Positions 16,708 to 26,398 of a stretch of DNA of 64,000 nucleotides are shown one piece after another (positions within the stretch are counted from its first letter, which is position 1; each line of letters starts with the position of its first letter). The position numbers were made by a program, and so were the translations under genes. The notes below the pieces were generated by a model. It saw nothing but the letters and a program-made list of their open reading frames with translations, had not been told where the DNA came from and ran no database searches. Origin of the DNA: Sphaerospermopsis torques-reginae ITEP-024 (GTDB lineage Bacteria > Cyanobacteriota > Cyanobacteriia > Cyanobacteriales > Nostocaceae). Location: contig NZ_CP080598.1 of the NCBI RefSeq assembly GCF_019598945.1, positions 186,001-250,000 on the forward strand, read 5' to 3'.

Positions 16708-17430
16708 TTAAGGTGCTAATCTGCCTTTACCCAAGCGAGATTTTTTGTACCATTCAGCTATTGCAGGAATCCATTCTTCAAAATGAGGCCACATTAATTC
16801 ACATAACTTTTGAATTTCTAATTGTGCATCTCTCTTATTTCTCAAATCACAAAAGTGTAAGAAAGACCTAACATTAAAACTGACAACAAAATGCTGACGA
16901 TAATCAAAGGGCATTTTACCCCTGATATGTTCTTCCGACATTCCCGCTTCAAAATCAATTTTGTATTGTTTGGCAGCTTCTAAACACCATTGTAAATCTG
17001 CTGCTCTTTTTTCGGGTGAATAATAATATTTCTTACCTTGTCTATCGGTGTAATATCCCACAGGACGTAAGTAAAAAACATCTTCTATATCTTTTTTACC
17101 TTCCACCACTTCAATAAACTGGTTTCCTGTGTACCTAAAAGATTGCACATCAAACGATACACCTACCCTGTGGGTGCGTGCTTGCTGCATGACGCTATGG
17201 GGAAAGAAACCACAGTTAAAGACTATTTGCGGATGTTCTAATGGTCCGTAATGTCCTCTTTCTCCTGCTAGGAGTTGCTTAACAATGATTTCACCACATT
17301 TGGACTCGGTAGGCCATTTGTCTCGCTGATCATATACAAACCCGTCTGTATAGTCTTGGTGCATCGCAGCATAAATGACTTGTTGGGGGTTTGGTGTTTT
17401 GGCAATAACTTCTACTCTAAATTTATCCAT
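16708..17430 (-). CDS. thyX: Flavin-dependent thymidylate synthase
   Basis: 240 residues. ThyX methylates dUMP to dTMP using FAD, NADPH and methylenetetrahydrofolate. The hallmark segment here is QQARTHRVGVSFDVQSFRY (near residue 82), corresponding to the RHR-x7-S signature; the first Arg-His of the classic motif reads as R-T-H-R, as in other cyanobacterial forms. The C-terminal part has HFVVSFNVRSFLHFCDLRNK, which carries the second substrate-binding Arg/Asn set. It is monocistronic and divergent from the hli gene. Confidence 0.93.
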   Translation of the reverse strand: MDKFRVEVIAKTPNPQQVIYAAMHQDYTDGFVYDQRDKWPTESKCGEIIVKQLLAGERGHYGPLEHPQIVFNCGFFPHSVMQQARTHRVGVSFDVQSFRYTGNQFIEVVEGKKDIEDVFYLRPVGYYTDRQGKKYYYSPEKRAADLQWCLEAAKQYKIDFEAGMSEEHIRGKMPFDYRQHFVVSFNVRSFLHFCDLRNKRDAQLEIQKLCELMWPHFEEWIPAIAEWYKKSRLGKGRLAP

Positions 17431-17553
17431 AACTACTCAAAATTAAGGTTTTTAATAAAGATAGCAATTAACCAGTTAGCAAGTTGATTGATGAGAAGGG
17501 AGAGAAATCAAACTCTCTGGATGATCATACATATATCCCAGATATTCAGATAC

Positions 17554-17582
17554 TTTACAAAAATTAATTTATCTGTTACAGT
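17554..17582 (+). promoter_or_regulatory. Possible HLR1-like half-sites upstream of hli
   Basis: TTTACAAA (from 17554) and GTTACAGT (from 17575) resemble the half-sites of HLR1, the element bound by RpaB at high-light genes. They are 21 bp apart here instead of the usual near-adjacent spacing, so the match is partial. Confidence 0.3.
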
Positions 17583-17616
17583 TCTTAATATAGAGAAAAG
17601 TTAAGGAGATAACATA

Positions 17617-17832
17617 ATGGCTACAAACGGTTCTATGGTTGATGATCAAGGCAAAATGAATAACTTTGCAGTTGAACCAAAAGTATATATAGACGAACAA
17701 GGCGATCGCACAGGTTTTACACCTTATGCAGAATTACTCAATGGTCGTTTAGCTATGATTGGTTTCATTTCTCTGATAGCCTTAGAAGTATTCACAGGAC
17801 ACGGTGTGATCGGAATTTTAAAAAGCCTGTAG
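17617..17832 (+). CDS. High-light-inducible chlorophyll-binding protein
   Basis: A 71-residue one-helix member of the LHC superfamily. The signature AELLNGRLAMIGFISLIALE (about 46-65) carries the Glu/Asn/Arg chlorophyll ligands within the only membrane span. The N-terminal half is hydrophilic and faces the stroma. Such proteins protect photosystem assembly intermediates from excess light. A strong ribosome-binding site, AAGGAG, lies 8 bases before the ATG. Expression under high light is expected from the family and from the HLR1-like sites upstream. Confidence 0.95.
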   Translation: MATNGSMVDDQGKMNNFAVEPKVYIDEQGDRTGFTPYAELLNGRLAMIGFISLIALEVFTGHGVIGILKSL

Positions 17833-17972
17833 AAAATAATTAAAATCTGCTTACATAACAGCTTACATAACAATTGATAAACTAGAGAGACGGGAAAATT
17901 CTCGTCTTTTTAATTTGGGAATGTGGGCAAAAAATTTATGGTATGTTGTCAGCATTAAACAAAGGGGAATCT

Positions 17973-18554
17973 ATGGTTTTAACTGCTTCAACAATGTTAC
18001 CGCTAGGTACTAAAGCACCAGAATTTCATCTACCAGAAGTAGTATCTGGAGAAAATATTTCACTGGCTAATTTTGCCGATAAAAAAGCATTATTAGTGAT
18101 GTTTATTTGTCGGCATTGTCCATTTGTGAAGCATATCCAACAAGAATTAGCCAATTTAGGAAAAGATTACTTGAATAGTGATTTGGGAATAGTTGCTATT
18201 AGTGCTAACGATGCTCAAAACTACCCAAATGATGCACCTGAATCATTAAAAGAAATGTCCACAGAGTTGGGATTTAAGTTTCCTTTGTGCTACGACGAAA
18301 CCCAGGAAACAGCAAAAGCTTACACAGCAGCTTGCACACCGGATTTTTTCCTATTTGATCAAGAAAGAAAATTAGTTTATCGCGGACAATTAGATGATAG
18401 TCGTCCTAGTAATAATAAACCAGTAACAGGTGCAGATTTACGGGCAGCAATTGAAGCCGTTTTAGCTGATCAAGCTGTCACCAGTGAACAAATTCCCAGT
18501 GTGGGTTGTAATATTAAATGGAAACTGGGGAACGAACCTAATTACTTTGGTTAA
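17973..18554 (+). CDS. Thioredoxin-fold protein (AhpC/TSA-like)
   Basis: About 193 residues from MVLTASTMLP (an in-frame upstream start at 17943 is possible, but GGGGAATCT precedes 17973). The N-terminus has the peroxiredoxin-like GTKAPEFHLPEVVSGE. The active-site segment is FICRHCPFVKHIQQEL with a C-R-H-C pair, and a cis-Pro loop follows at ACTPDFFLF. RGQLDDSRPSNNKPVTG near the C-terminus is characteristic of this cyanobacterial family. It probably acts as a cytosolic thiol-disulfide reductase or peroxidase; the substrate is unknown. Confidence 0.8.
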   Translation: MVLTASTMLPLGTKAPEFHLPEVVSGENISLANFADKKALLVMFICRHCPFVKHIQQELANLGKDYLNSDLGIVAISANDAQNYPNDAPESLKEMSTELGFKFPLCYDETQETAKAYTAACTPDFFLFDQERKLVYRGQLDDSRPSNNKPVTGADLRAAIEAVLADQAVTSEQIPSVGCNIKWKLGNEPNYFG

Positions 18555-18690
18555 GAAAATTTTAATCATCTCCAGATTACTCACACATTACTCACACATT
18601 CTGATTTCTGAACAGGTGGGAATTTCCCGCCTGACTCCTGAATTATTAACCCTAAAAATCCACAAATAAAATCAACAAATAAAAATTAAC

Positions 18691-19491
18691 CTATGAGGGG
18701 TGAAATTCTATTTTTCTAGTGTTTATTGGTTGTACTGGACGAGCATTTACTTGATATAACTTTTGGAAAGCTGCAATTTGTTTTTCAGAAACTTGAGTTG
18801 CTTGTGTCAGTACATTCCATTTTACATTTTCGCTGCATGGTGGTGTAGTTAGTGAACCGATATAACTGAAAAAAGCTTTATTTTTAGGTAGTAAATTAGC
18901 AGCGTTAATCGTATAATTTTCAATGTCATTGATTTTTCCTACTGCGGGAATATGCTGCCAAATCTGATCGATGAAGGGATTAGCTGAACCTTTATTCATC
19001 ATCACTCCCACAACTGCTAATTGGTTTTTAGCATTGCGATGTACTAAGTGCATTTCCAGAGCAGATGCTTTATTATTAATAGTATGTTCACTGGGTATAT
19101 GAAAATGAAACTGGATGAGTTCATATTCCTCATCGTTAATTTTCATAGTGCTACCTGGGAGGTAATTGACTTGGACAGTATAACCATTATTAACAACTAA
19201 TAAAGGTGTGGGTTGATAGTTAAACTCTATTTGTACAGGAGTTGCTTCTACTGCATTATTTATATTGATAGGAGATTGATTTTTCCCTAGTTCACAAAGC
19301 GCAAAATCAGGACTGATTTCTCCCCAATGAGTAGGATTTGCTGCACCTGCATAGCTCCATTCTGGTGTATTTTCCTCAGCTATGACTGGTTTAGGAAATA
19401 CAGCCATTAACCCTATTAAAAATACTACAATTACTATAAGATTTAGAAACAAAAGGTTTTTTATTTTCCAGATTAGTTTCATCCTACTCAA
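18691..19491 (-). CDS. ecaA: Alpha-type carbonic anhydrase (exported)
   Basis: 266 residues. An N-terminal hydrophobic segment (NLIVIVVFLIGLMAVF, about 18-33) followed by PKPVIAEE suggests export. Catalytic features of alpha carbonic anhydrases are all present: WSYAGAANPTHWGE, CELGKNQSPININ, zinc ligands in FHFHIPSEH and EMHLVHRN, and SLTTPPCSENVKW. It hydrates CO2 reversibly in the periplasm and contributes to inorganic carbon handling. The symbol follows cyanobacterial usage for this class. Confidence 0.93.
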   Translation of the reverse strand: MSRMKLIWKIKNLLFLNLIVIVVFLIGLMAVFPKPVIAEENTPEWSYAGAANPTHWGEISPDFALCELGKNQSPININNAVEATPVQIEFNYQPTPLLVVNNGYTVQVNYLPGSTMKINDEEYELIQFHFHIPSEHTINNKASALEMHLVHRNAKNQLAVVGVMMNKGSANPFIDQIWQHIPAVGKINDIENYTINAANLLPKNKAFFSYIGSLTTPPCSENVKWNVLTQATQVSEKQIAAFQKLYQVNARPVQPINTRKIEFHPS

Positions 19492-19520
19492 ATCTATACC
19501 TCAATAAAATATAATTAAAA

Positions 19521-20264
19521 ATGCAAAGGATCACAATTCAAATTTCCCAACTTCAAGAGACAAAAATTTTATTAACACCCCAACAACAACATTATTTATT
19601 GCGAGTTTTGCGATTACAAGATGGGGATAAATTTATCGCAATGGATGGTATGGGTAAATGGTGGTTAACCCAGTTAACAGGAGAAACAGGAGAGATTTTA
19701 GAATTACTGGAAGTGAAAACCGAGTTACCTGTATCTATTACTTTGATGGTAGCTTTACCAAAAGGAAATGGTTTTGATGATGTTGTCCGTTGTTGTACGG
19801 AGTTAGGTGTAACTTGTATTGTACCAGTTTTGAGCGATCGCACCTTATTAAATCCCAGTCCCCAAAAATTAGAACGTTGGCAGCGCATAGCTGCTGAAGC
19901 TGCGGAACAGTCAGAGCGTGCTTTTGTCCCTATCATTTTAGAACCTGTAGCTTTTAGCACTGCTTTAAATGAACGTGCAGCAAATCAGCGTTATAAGCGT
20001 TATATTTGTGAAGCGCGGGGAAATTATCCACATTTAATAAAAGTCCTAAATAACCTCTCTGGTGAAATTGTAGGTGAAAATATAGGTGAAAATATAGGTG
20101 AAATTGTCATTGCCACAGGACCAGAAGGAGGATGGACAGATAAGGAAATTGAAATGGCTATAAAAGCCAAATTTCAGCCTGTTGCCCTGGGTTGTCGCAT
20201 TCTCCGCGCTGTCACTGCCCCAATTGTAGCATTATCCTTGATTGCCGCTGCTTGTGAAGCATAA
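19521..20264 (+). CDS. rsmE: 16S rRNA (uracil-1498-N3)-methyltransferase
   Basis: 247 residues. RsmE is a SPOUT-class enzyme that methylates U1498 of 16S rRNA. An N-terminal PUA-like part (HYLLRVLRLQDGDKF) precedes the knot domain with ALPKGNGFDDVVRCCTELGV, ATGPEGGWTDKE and LGCRILRAVTAP, which form the SAM-binding knot. A small in-frame expansion, GENIGENIGEIV (12-bp DNA repeat near 20071-20102), sits before the ATGPEGG strand and probably lengthens a surface loop. Its start is 29 bases from the divergent ecaA start. Confidence 0.93.
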   Translation: MQRITIQISQLQETKILLTPQQQHYLLRVLRLQDGDKFIAMDGMGKWWLTQLTGETGEILELLEVKTELPVSITLMVALPKGNGFDDVVRCCTELGVTCIVPVLSDRTLLNPSPQKLERWQRIAAEAAEQSERAFVPIILEPVAFSTALNERAANQRYKRYICEARGNYPHLIKVLNNLSGEIVGENIGENIGEIVIATGPEGGWTDKEIEMAIKAKFQPVALGCRILRAVTAPIVALSLIAAACEA

Positions 20265-20517
20265 ACCGCAATACTTTAGACATCTGGTGAAAATAATGGT
20301 AGGGACAATTCATGAATTGTCCCTAGAACGGGTTTCTGGTTATGCAAACCCTAATTACTGGATATGTCTTTTGTGATAATTATTCAGAAGTGAATGTAAT
20401 TTGCTGAATGTGAGTATAGTGGGTATAAATGATATATCTCATGCACCAAGATAAAGATAACGCTGTTTGCGTCTTTACTTCTAGGGGTGAGAAATTCATT
20501 TAAGTTTATATAAAGTC
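20265..20517. repeat. Spacer holding a 24-bp perfect palindrome (20301-20324)
   Basis: The sequence AGGGACAATTCA followed by its exact complement TGAATTGTCCCT makes a perfect 24-bp palindrome. It resembles the dispersed GGGACAATTCATG repeats of filamentous cyanobacteria; a related half-copy lies near 60325. No gene is seen in the spacer. Confidence 0.7.
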
Positions 20518-21597
20518 ATGTTGGAAGAAGTGATCGCCGCCTTTGAACGCAAAGACTACCAAACCGCAGTTACATTAATTAAACCATTACTCAAACAATC
20601 ACCGGAAGATCCTTGGGTGCAATTTTATTTTGCACGGTTACAGGAAGTTTATGAAAAGCGACAGGAAGCAGAAAAAATTTATCGTCAACTTTTGAAAGTG
20701 ACCATCAATAATAAAATCATTTCCCAAGCACGTCAAGGTATACAAAGAATCAAAGATTTTGAACAAACAGAAAGACAAAAAGCCATTGCTCAAGCAATAG
20801 CAGAACCAAGTAATAATGAACCAGGAATTTTAGTTTTAGAACCGATTAATAATCAACTAAAAACCTTAGCTGCACCCAAATTTGCCCAAATTATGCAAAT
20901 TGATACTTACTCAGCTAGACTCATGTTACCTAGTCGTAGTTGGCGAGTATACCGCACAGGAAAAATAGGCGAAATGCAATTTTATGGCAAACAATTACAA
21001 CAAGCTGGGATTCCCTGTTTTTGGTTAAAAATATCCCAAATTCAACAAATTCAAGTACATCAAGTCCAATATTTTTCTGAATCATCACCTAACCCAAAAG
21101 TTGTATGTGTCAGTTCAGAAAATCAACTTGGTTCTTTGAGTTTTGATTGGTCAGAAGTCACAGCCAAAGTTGTGGGACTTTTACCTATTTTTGAACAGGT
21201 AGTAGATATTAATGTTCGTGGTAAATTAGAACGGAAAACCCAAACTCAAGACTATTACCAATTTTGTGATTTACACCTACCAGAAAGACGTAGTATTTTA
21301 AGAATTTATGACAATGGCTATGAATTTCAAAAAGGTTTAGAAATCACTCCCCAAGCTACACAAAACACAATTAGAATTAATTGGAATAGTTTGATGAGTT
21401 GGGTTGAGCAAAAAATACCTCAAGTTAAAACCTCGTCAGATTTTCAACCTTTTGGAGAAACAGTTTTAGATCAAACAGAAGTGCTAAATCAAATTCCCTC
21501 TCATATTCAATTATTTAGGAGGGAAAATACTAATTGGGATGCAGCTTTTCAGTTATACAGTGGAATTGTGTTTGTGAAAAACTGTTCAAGTAATTAA
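20518..21597 (+). CDS. Conserved cyanobacterial tetratricopeptide-type protein
   Basis: 359 residues, soluble. The N-terminal 80 residues resemble one or two TPR helices pairs (FERKDYQTAVTLIKPLLKQ, then WVQFYFARLQEVYEKRQEA). The long C-terminal part begins near residue 130 with a repeated-looking fold (SARLMLPSRSWRVYRTGK, then DWSEVTAKVVGLLPIFEQV) that I associate only with uncharacterised cyanobacterial proteins. No membrane segment or catalytic motif is visible. Function unknown. Confidence 0.7.
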   Translation: MLEEVIAAFERKDYQTAVTLIKPLLKQSPEDPWVQFYFARLQEVYEKRQEAEKIYRQLLKVTINNKIISQARQGIQRIKDFEQTERQKAIAQAIAEPSNNEPGILVLEPINNQLKTLAAPKFAQIMQIDTYSARLMLPSRSWRVYRTGKIGEMQFYGKQLQQAGIPCFWLKISQIQQIQVHQVQYFSESSPNPKVVCVSSENQLGSLSFDWSEVTAKVVGLLPIFEQVVDINVRGKLERKTQTQDYYQFCDLHLPERRSILRIYDNGYEFQKGLEITPQATQNTIRINWNSLMSWVEQKIPQVKTSSDFQPFGETVLDQTEVLNQIPSHIQLFRRENTNWDAAFQLYSGIVFVKNCSSN

Positions 21598-21771
21598 TAA
21601 ATCAGTAAGTTTGAGATTTTGGATTAAAGATAGGATTTGTCTTTGTGTTTGTAGTTGGGGCTTTAGCCCTGATTTTGAGGACTAAAGTCCTCACTACGAG
21701 CAATATATTCTATATTAAACAAGTTAATTAATCCAAAATCTAAAATCCAAAATCTAAAATCCAAACTTTAC

Positions 21772-22131
21772 TTATTCAGGAGTTTTTACTTGACGGGCCA
21801 TATCCAGAAAAATATTCATGTTCGCACCTGGACGACGACGACCACCAAAAGATTGTCCCATTAAATATTTGGTTGCAAAATTTGTTTCAGTTGCTACTGC
21901 GGGTTTCGCGGGTTCTGCTTTGGGGGTTGGTGCTTGAGCGGGTTCTGCTTTGGGGGTTGGCGCTTGAGCGGGTTCTACTTTTGCTGCTGCTGCTGGTGCT
22001 ACGGGTGCTGCTGCTGGTGTAGTTTCTCCAACTTCTTCTTTTAGTTCCAAGTAGTATTCATCTTTTTTGCCAAATAACCCACCAATGAAACCAAGAATAC
22101 CACCGATTAAATTTTTGATAAATCCAAACAT
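21772..22131 (-). CDS. Small protein with amphipathic N-terminus and Ala/Pro linker
   Basis: 119 residues. The N-terminal 22 residues (FGFIKNLIGGILGFIGGLFG) form a hydrophobic, glycine-rich helix suited to peripheral membrane attachment. A linker of about 45 residues contains tandem PAQAPTPKAE units (a 30-bp DNA repeat). The C-terminus has NFATKYLMGQSFGGRRRPGA and ends with MARQVKTPE, a conserved-looking tail. I recognise similar small proteins across cyanobacteria, but no function. Confidence 0.7.
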   Translation of the reverse strand: MFGFIKNLIGGILGFIGGLFGKKDEYYLELKEEVGETTPAAAPVAPAAAAKVEPAQAPTPKAEPAQAPTPKAEPAKPAVATETNFATKYLMGQSFGGRRRPGANMNIFLDMARQVKTPE

Positions 22132-22503
22132 GACAATTTCTCCTGTTTTTAAATTTTTGTCATATCACCGTAATTGTAAATTATTTCAACATAATTTTAC
22201 ATTTTGTTGCCATAATCATTGCGGTAATAAGCTGTAATAACTTTAGGGATTTTTACTAAATCGCCTTGTAGTCATTCTATAGGCCAATTGTTATGACTTC
22301 ATTACAACTATTAGCGACTTATGAATACCAGCGAAATCATTATTAAATCTTACCGTATCTATAAGCAAGATTCTGAGATATTCCTTAACAAAATTTAACA
22401 ACATTGGTTAATTGCAAAAACTGTCATAGCTTTTGGGTTGATAGCTCTGATACTTGTTTATATTTTTTACATAATCACATCAAATCAGATTTGATGAATA
22501 CTG
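22132..22503. other. Spacer upstream of the small linker protein gene
   Basis: About 370 AT-rich bases between the minus-strand gene and the IS630 copy. No ORF, no RNA family and no strong hairpin were recognised. Confidence 0.4.
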
Positions 22504-23399
22504 ATATCATGTCCGGCTAATCGCTTACGATAAAAGAGGTGAGTGCAAAGATGACCAATGCCGAAACGAATTAGTGTAGCCACACATCTGAGTATTGAAG
22601 AGTTAGAAAAACGTTACCGTCAAGCTAAAGACGGGATAGAAAGCCGTCAGTACCAGATTATTTGGTTAGTAGCGCAAGGCAAAAAAACGGAAGAAATCGA
22701 GGAAATCACTGGCTACAGCAGAACATGGATGTACGCATTGGTAAAAAGATACAACGAGTTAGGGATCGAAGGATTAGGCGATCGTAGACAGTTAAACCAA
22801 GGTACACAGCCGCTAGTAGATGATATCCAGCAGGCACATTTATGGAAATTCAGTTGTGGTGCGAAGATGAACATCGCTTGGGACTTAAACCAGTTTTACG
22901 ACGAGTTTATGTACCAGAAGGAGAACAACCAATTGCTGATGTGAATTGGCGGTTTAAATGGCTATGGTTGTATGCTTTTGTACATCCTAAAACTGGAGAA
23001 ACCTATTGGTGGATTCTTCCTTATGTGAACACAGAGCTATTCAATCAGGTTTTAGCCGATTTTGCTCAAGAATTTGGCTTAGGTGCTAATAAACGTATTC
23101 TTTTAGCCGTTGATCAAGCCGGATGGCATACCAGTAAGAGTTTACAGATTCCCGAAGGGCTGCATTTAACATTATTACCATCTCACTCACCTGAATTACA
23201 ACCCGCAGAAAGGCTTTGGACTTTGGTGGACGAACCAATTGCTAATCAATCTTTTGAGACACTCGATGATTTAGAGGATGTCTTATTTCATCGGTGTCAA
23301 TCTTTACTCCAACAGCCTGATTTAATTCGTGGTTTGACGGGTTTTCATTGGTGGTTGCAAACTGGCGCTTAATCGTAAGTCATTACCCGGACATGATAT
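22504..23399 (+). mobile_element. IS630-family element, internally deleted
   Basis: It is bounded by 28-bp imperfect terminal inverted repeats at 22504-22531 and 23372-23399 (25 of 28 bases match; both begin ATATCATGTCCGG). TA dinucleotides sit just inside each outer end, consistent with IS630-type TA insertion. The element is about 0.9 kb, shorter than the usual 1.1-1.2 kb, because the transposase gene has lost a central segment. It lies immediately downstream of the clpC terminator. Confidence 0.85.
22558..23372 (+). pseudogene. IS630 transposase with internal deletion and frameshift
   Basis: The first part (22558 to about 22840) encodes the N-terminal helix-turn-helix region ending QPLVDDIQQAHLW. 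The catalytic part continues in another frame from about 22842: EIQLWCEDEHRLGLKPV (first Asp), LAVDQAGWHTSK (second Asp) and SPELQPAERLW (Glu). In intact relatives about 80 residues, the second half of the DNA-binding domain plus a linker, lie between these two parts. They are absent here and the frame shifts at the joint. The catalytic triad is present but not in one frame with the start. Confidence 0.85.
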
Positions 23400-23404
23400 G
23401 AGAC

Positions 23405-23444
23405 AAAAAAACGGTAGAGAACCGAAATCCTCCACCGTTTTTTT
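23405..23444 (-). terminator. Rho-independent terminator of clpC
   Basis: The arms ACGGTAGAG (23411-23419) and CTCCACCGT (23430-23438) pair with one G-U, flanked by A-runs on one side and T-runs on the other. It can work in both directions; it lies 20 bases past the clpC stop on the minus strand. Confidence 0.85.
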
Positions 23445-23463
23445 ATTATTAAAAAAATCCTAA

Positions 23464-25935
23464 CTACAACTCAACACCAGGAGTCAACAACTCCCGACTT
23501 TCCTTAGCTGTAACTTGGACAACACCATTTTCATCCACATCAACGTAAGCAATATCACCGTCTTTGATGCGTCCAGACAGAATTTCTTCCGCCAAACTAT
23601 CTTCCAACAAGCGCATAATTGCCCGACGTAATGGTCTTGCACCGTAGCTGGGGCTGTAACCTTCTTGAATCAAGCGGTCCTTGAAGCGATCGCTCACTTC
23701 CAAAGTAATGCCTTTTTCTGTCAACCGACCAAACACTTCTTTAAGCATAATGTCGGCGATTTCAGTCACTTCAGCCTTATTCAACTGACGGAAGACGATA
23801 ATTTCATCCAAACGGTTCAAGAACTCAGGACGGAAGTATTGCTTCAGTTCCTCATTCACCAAAGAACGAATCCGGTTGTATTGAGACTCAGTTTGATCCT
23901 CAGCAAACTCGAAACCAATACCGCTACCACCCTTCTCAATTACCTTAGAACCAATGTTAGAAGTCAAAATTAACAAAGTGTTCTTAAAGTCCACTGTGCG
24001 TCCTTTAGCATCAGTCAAACGACCATCTTCTAAAATTTGCAGCAGCATATTGAAAACATCAGGGTGCGCTTTTTCGATTTCGTCAAACAGCACCACAGTG
24101 TAAGGACGACGGCGTACAGCTTCTGTTAACTGACCACCTTCGTTATAACCAACGTAACCTGGAGGTGAACCGATCAACTTACTGACGGTGTGACGCTCCA
24201 TGTACTCGGACATATCTAAGCGAATCATTGCTTCTTCAGAACCGAAGAAGTAAGAAGCCAAGGACTTAGCCAACTCGGTTTTACCTACCCCAGTCGGACC
24301 AGAGAAGACAAAACTCGCAATGGGTCGGTTAGGATTCTTCAAACCAACTCTAGCGCGACGAATCGCACGGGAAACAGCTTTCACAGCATCATCTTGACCG
24401 ATGAGGCGCTGATGTAAGGTGTCTTCCATGTGCAGCAACTTCTCAGATTCAGATTCAGTGAGTTTATTCACTGGTACACCAGTCCAAGAAGCAACGATAT
24501 GAGCGATGTCTTCCTCTGTAACTACAGGTTCAACACCATCACCACCGGCTGCATTGGTTTTAGTTTGAGCAATGGTGCGGATTTCCGCTTTAATTTCCAT
24601 TTCTCTGTCGCGCAGTTCTCCAGCACGGTCGAAGTCTTGAGAACGAACAGCATCATCTTTTTCTTTTAAGATTTGCCGCAGTTCCTTATCTAACTCCTTC
24701 GCTGCTGGGGGTAGCTGGGAGTTAATCAAACGGACGCGAGAACCAGCTTCATCAATTAAGTCAATAGCTTTATCTGGAAGGTAGCGATCGCTAATATATC
24801 TATCAGACAACTTCGCCGCCGCCACTAAAGCTTCATCGGAGATTTTTAACTTGTGGTGCGCTTCATAGCGATCGCGCAAACCATATAAAATTTCTATTGT
24901 TTCATCAACGGTCGGTTCACCCACCATCACAGGCTGAAAACGTCTTTCCAACGCTGCATCCCGTTCAATGTGCTTGCGGTACTCATCCAAAGTAGTAGCG
25001 CCGATACACTGCAACTCACCTCGCGCCAAAGCTGGCTTGAGGATATTCGCAGCATCAATCGCCCCTTCAGCAGCACCAGCACCGATTAAAGTATGAACCT
25101 CGTCAATTACCAGGATGACATTACCCGCTTGGCGGATCTCATCCATGATTTTCTTTAGACGTTCTTCAAATTCACCCCGGTACTTAGTTCCTGCAACCAG
25201 TAAACCAATATCCAGAGTTACCACCCGTTTATCTTCCAGGATATCCGGGATATCTTTGTTAGCGATGCGACTGGCTAAACCTTCAGCAATGGCTGTTTTA
25301 CCCACCCCAGGTTCACCAATCAGCACTGGATTATTTTTAGTCCGGCGACCCAAAATTTGAATCACACGCTCGATTTCCTTGGCGCGTCCCACCACAGGAT
25401 CGAGTTTGTTATCCACAGCCATTTGGGTCAAATTCGAGCCAAATTCATCCAAAGTTGGGGTTTTTGTGCGACCCGAAGAACCGCCAGGAGTCACTTCCGC
25501 AGTTTCTCCCAACATCCTAATCACTTGGGTTCTCACCTTAGACAAATCTACACCCAGGTTTTCTAGCACCCTGGCTGCTACGCCTTCCCCTTCACGGATG
25601 AGACCCAACAGCAGATGCTCGGTGCCAATGTAGTTATGCCCTAGTTGGCGTGCTTCTTCCAAGGATAGTTCTAAAACCCGCTTTGCCCGTGGCGTAAACG
25701 GAATTTCCACAGCCACAAAGCCTGAACCCCGACCTATGATTTTTTCAACTTCAATCCGGGCATCTTTGAGATTGACACCCATTGACTTTAGCACCTTGGC
25801 GGCCACCCCAGTGCCTTCCCCAATCAGACCCAGGAGGATCTGCTCAGTTCCCACAAAGTTGTGACCTAAACGGCGGGCCTCTTCTTGGGCCAGCATGATT
25901 ACCTTAATGGCTTTTTCTGTGAAGCGTTCAAACAT
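23464..25935 (-). CDS. clpC: ATP-dependent Clp protease ATP-binding subunit ClpC
   Basis: 823 residues from [15 protein letters not shown]; this start matches the family, and an upstream in-frame extension to 25983 is unlikely. Domains in order: two Clp-N repeats (about 1-145, [13 protein letters not shown] and [13 protein letters not shown]), AAA-1 with Walker [14 protein letters not shown] (near 205), the UVR/middle coiled coil (about 410-460), AAA-2 with Walker [14 protein letters not shown] (near 550), and a C-terminal ClpB-D2-small domain. It is the hexameric unfoldase that feeds ClpP and is essential in cyanobacteria. Confidence 0.97.
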   Translation of the reverse strand: MFERFTEKAIKVIMLAQEEARRLGHNFVGTEQILLGLIGEGTGVAAKVLKSMGVNLKDARIEVEKIIGRGSGFVAVEIPFTPRAKRVLELSLEEARQLGHNYIGTEHLLLGLIREGEGVAARVLENLGVDLSKVRTQVIRMLGETAEVTPGGSSGRTKTPTLDEFGSNLTQMAVDNKLDPVVGRAKEIERVIQILGRRTKNNPVLIGEPGVGKTAIAEGLASRIANKDIPDILEDKRVVTLDIGLLVAGTKYRGEFEERLKKIMDEIRQAGNVILVIDEVHTLIGAGAAEGAIDAANILKPALARGELQCIGATTLDEYRKHIERDAALERRFQPVMVGEPTVDETIEILYGLRDRYEAHHKLKISDEALVAAAKLSDRYISDRYLPDKAIDLIDEAGSRVRLINSQLPPAAKELDKELRQILKEKDDAVRSQDFDRAGELRDREMEIKAEIRTIAQTKTNAAGGDGVEPVVTEEDIAHIVASWTGVPVNKLTESESEKLLHMEDTLHQRLIGQDDAVKAVSRAIRRARVGLKNPNRPIASFVFSGPTGVGKTELAKSLASYFFGSEEAMIRLDMSEYMERHTVSKLIGSPPGYVGYNEGGQLTEAVRRRPYTVVLFDEIEKAHPDVFNMLLQILEDGRLTDAKGRTVDFKNTLLILTSNIGSKVIEKGGSGIGFEFAEDQTESQYNRIRSLVNEELKQYFRPEFLNRLDEIIVFRQLNKAEVTEIADIMLKEVFGRLTEKGITLEVSDRFKDRLIQEGYSPSYGARPLRRAIMRLLEDSLAEEILSGRIKDGDIAYVDVDENGVVQVTAKESRELLTPGVEL

Positions 25936-26363
25936 GGCATTTTTCCCATCACCTGCGTCGTGCCGGTATGCTGATTTTAGCACAGGCTAAAATTTTGGAT
26001 ATCTCTATCAAGAAAATAGATATCCCCCAGCCATCACACAAGTTGATGGGTTCATTCATTAATTTTTATTACTTTCTCTATCGCTAGTTTGATGAGGAGG
26101 TTGAATTTACTAGCTTTCCTGGAAATTACGACCAACAGGACACCACTAATTTTTAGATTTTGTTAATCTATTCCCAAACAAACCTGATTATCATATATAA
26201 TGGTACATTGTCAATACAAAAATTTTAATTATAAAAAATATTTATCAAACAAAAATATTTATTTTGAAATATTAATAAATTGGGCATTGGGCATTGGGCA
26301 TTGGGTTGTTAACCTCCCCATCACCCCATCACCCCACCTCCCTCTTCCCTATTCTCTCTTACA
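25936..26363. repeat. Spacer with STRR array (GGGCATT, 26282-26305)
   Basis: About 430 bases between clpC and rimI. It contains three copies of GGGCATT and a CCCCATCACCCCATCACCCC stretch. No gene is supported on either strand. Confidence 0.6.
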
Positions 26364-26398
26364 CTGTCACCTGTCACCTGTCACCTGTCACCTGTCAC
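26364..26398. repeat. STRR heptamer array (CTGTCAC, 5 copies)
   Basis: Five exact copies of CTGTCAC. On the minus strand the unit reads GTGACAG, and one of its TGA triplets (complement of 26388-26390) is the stop codon of rimI. Confidence 0.9.
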
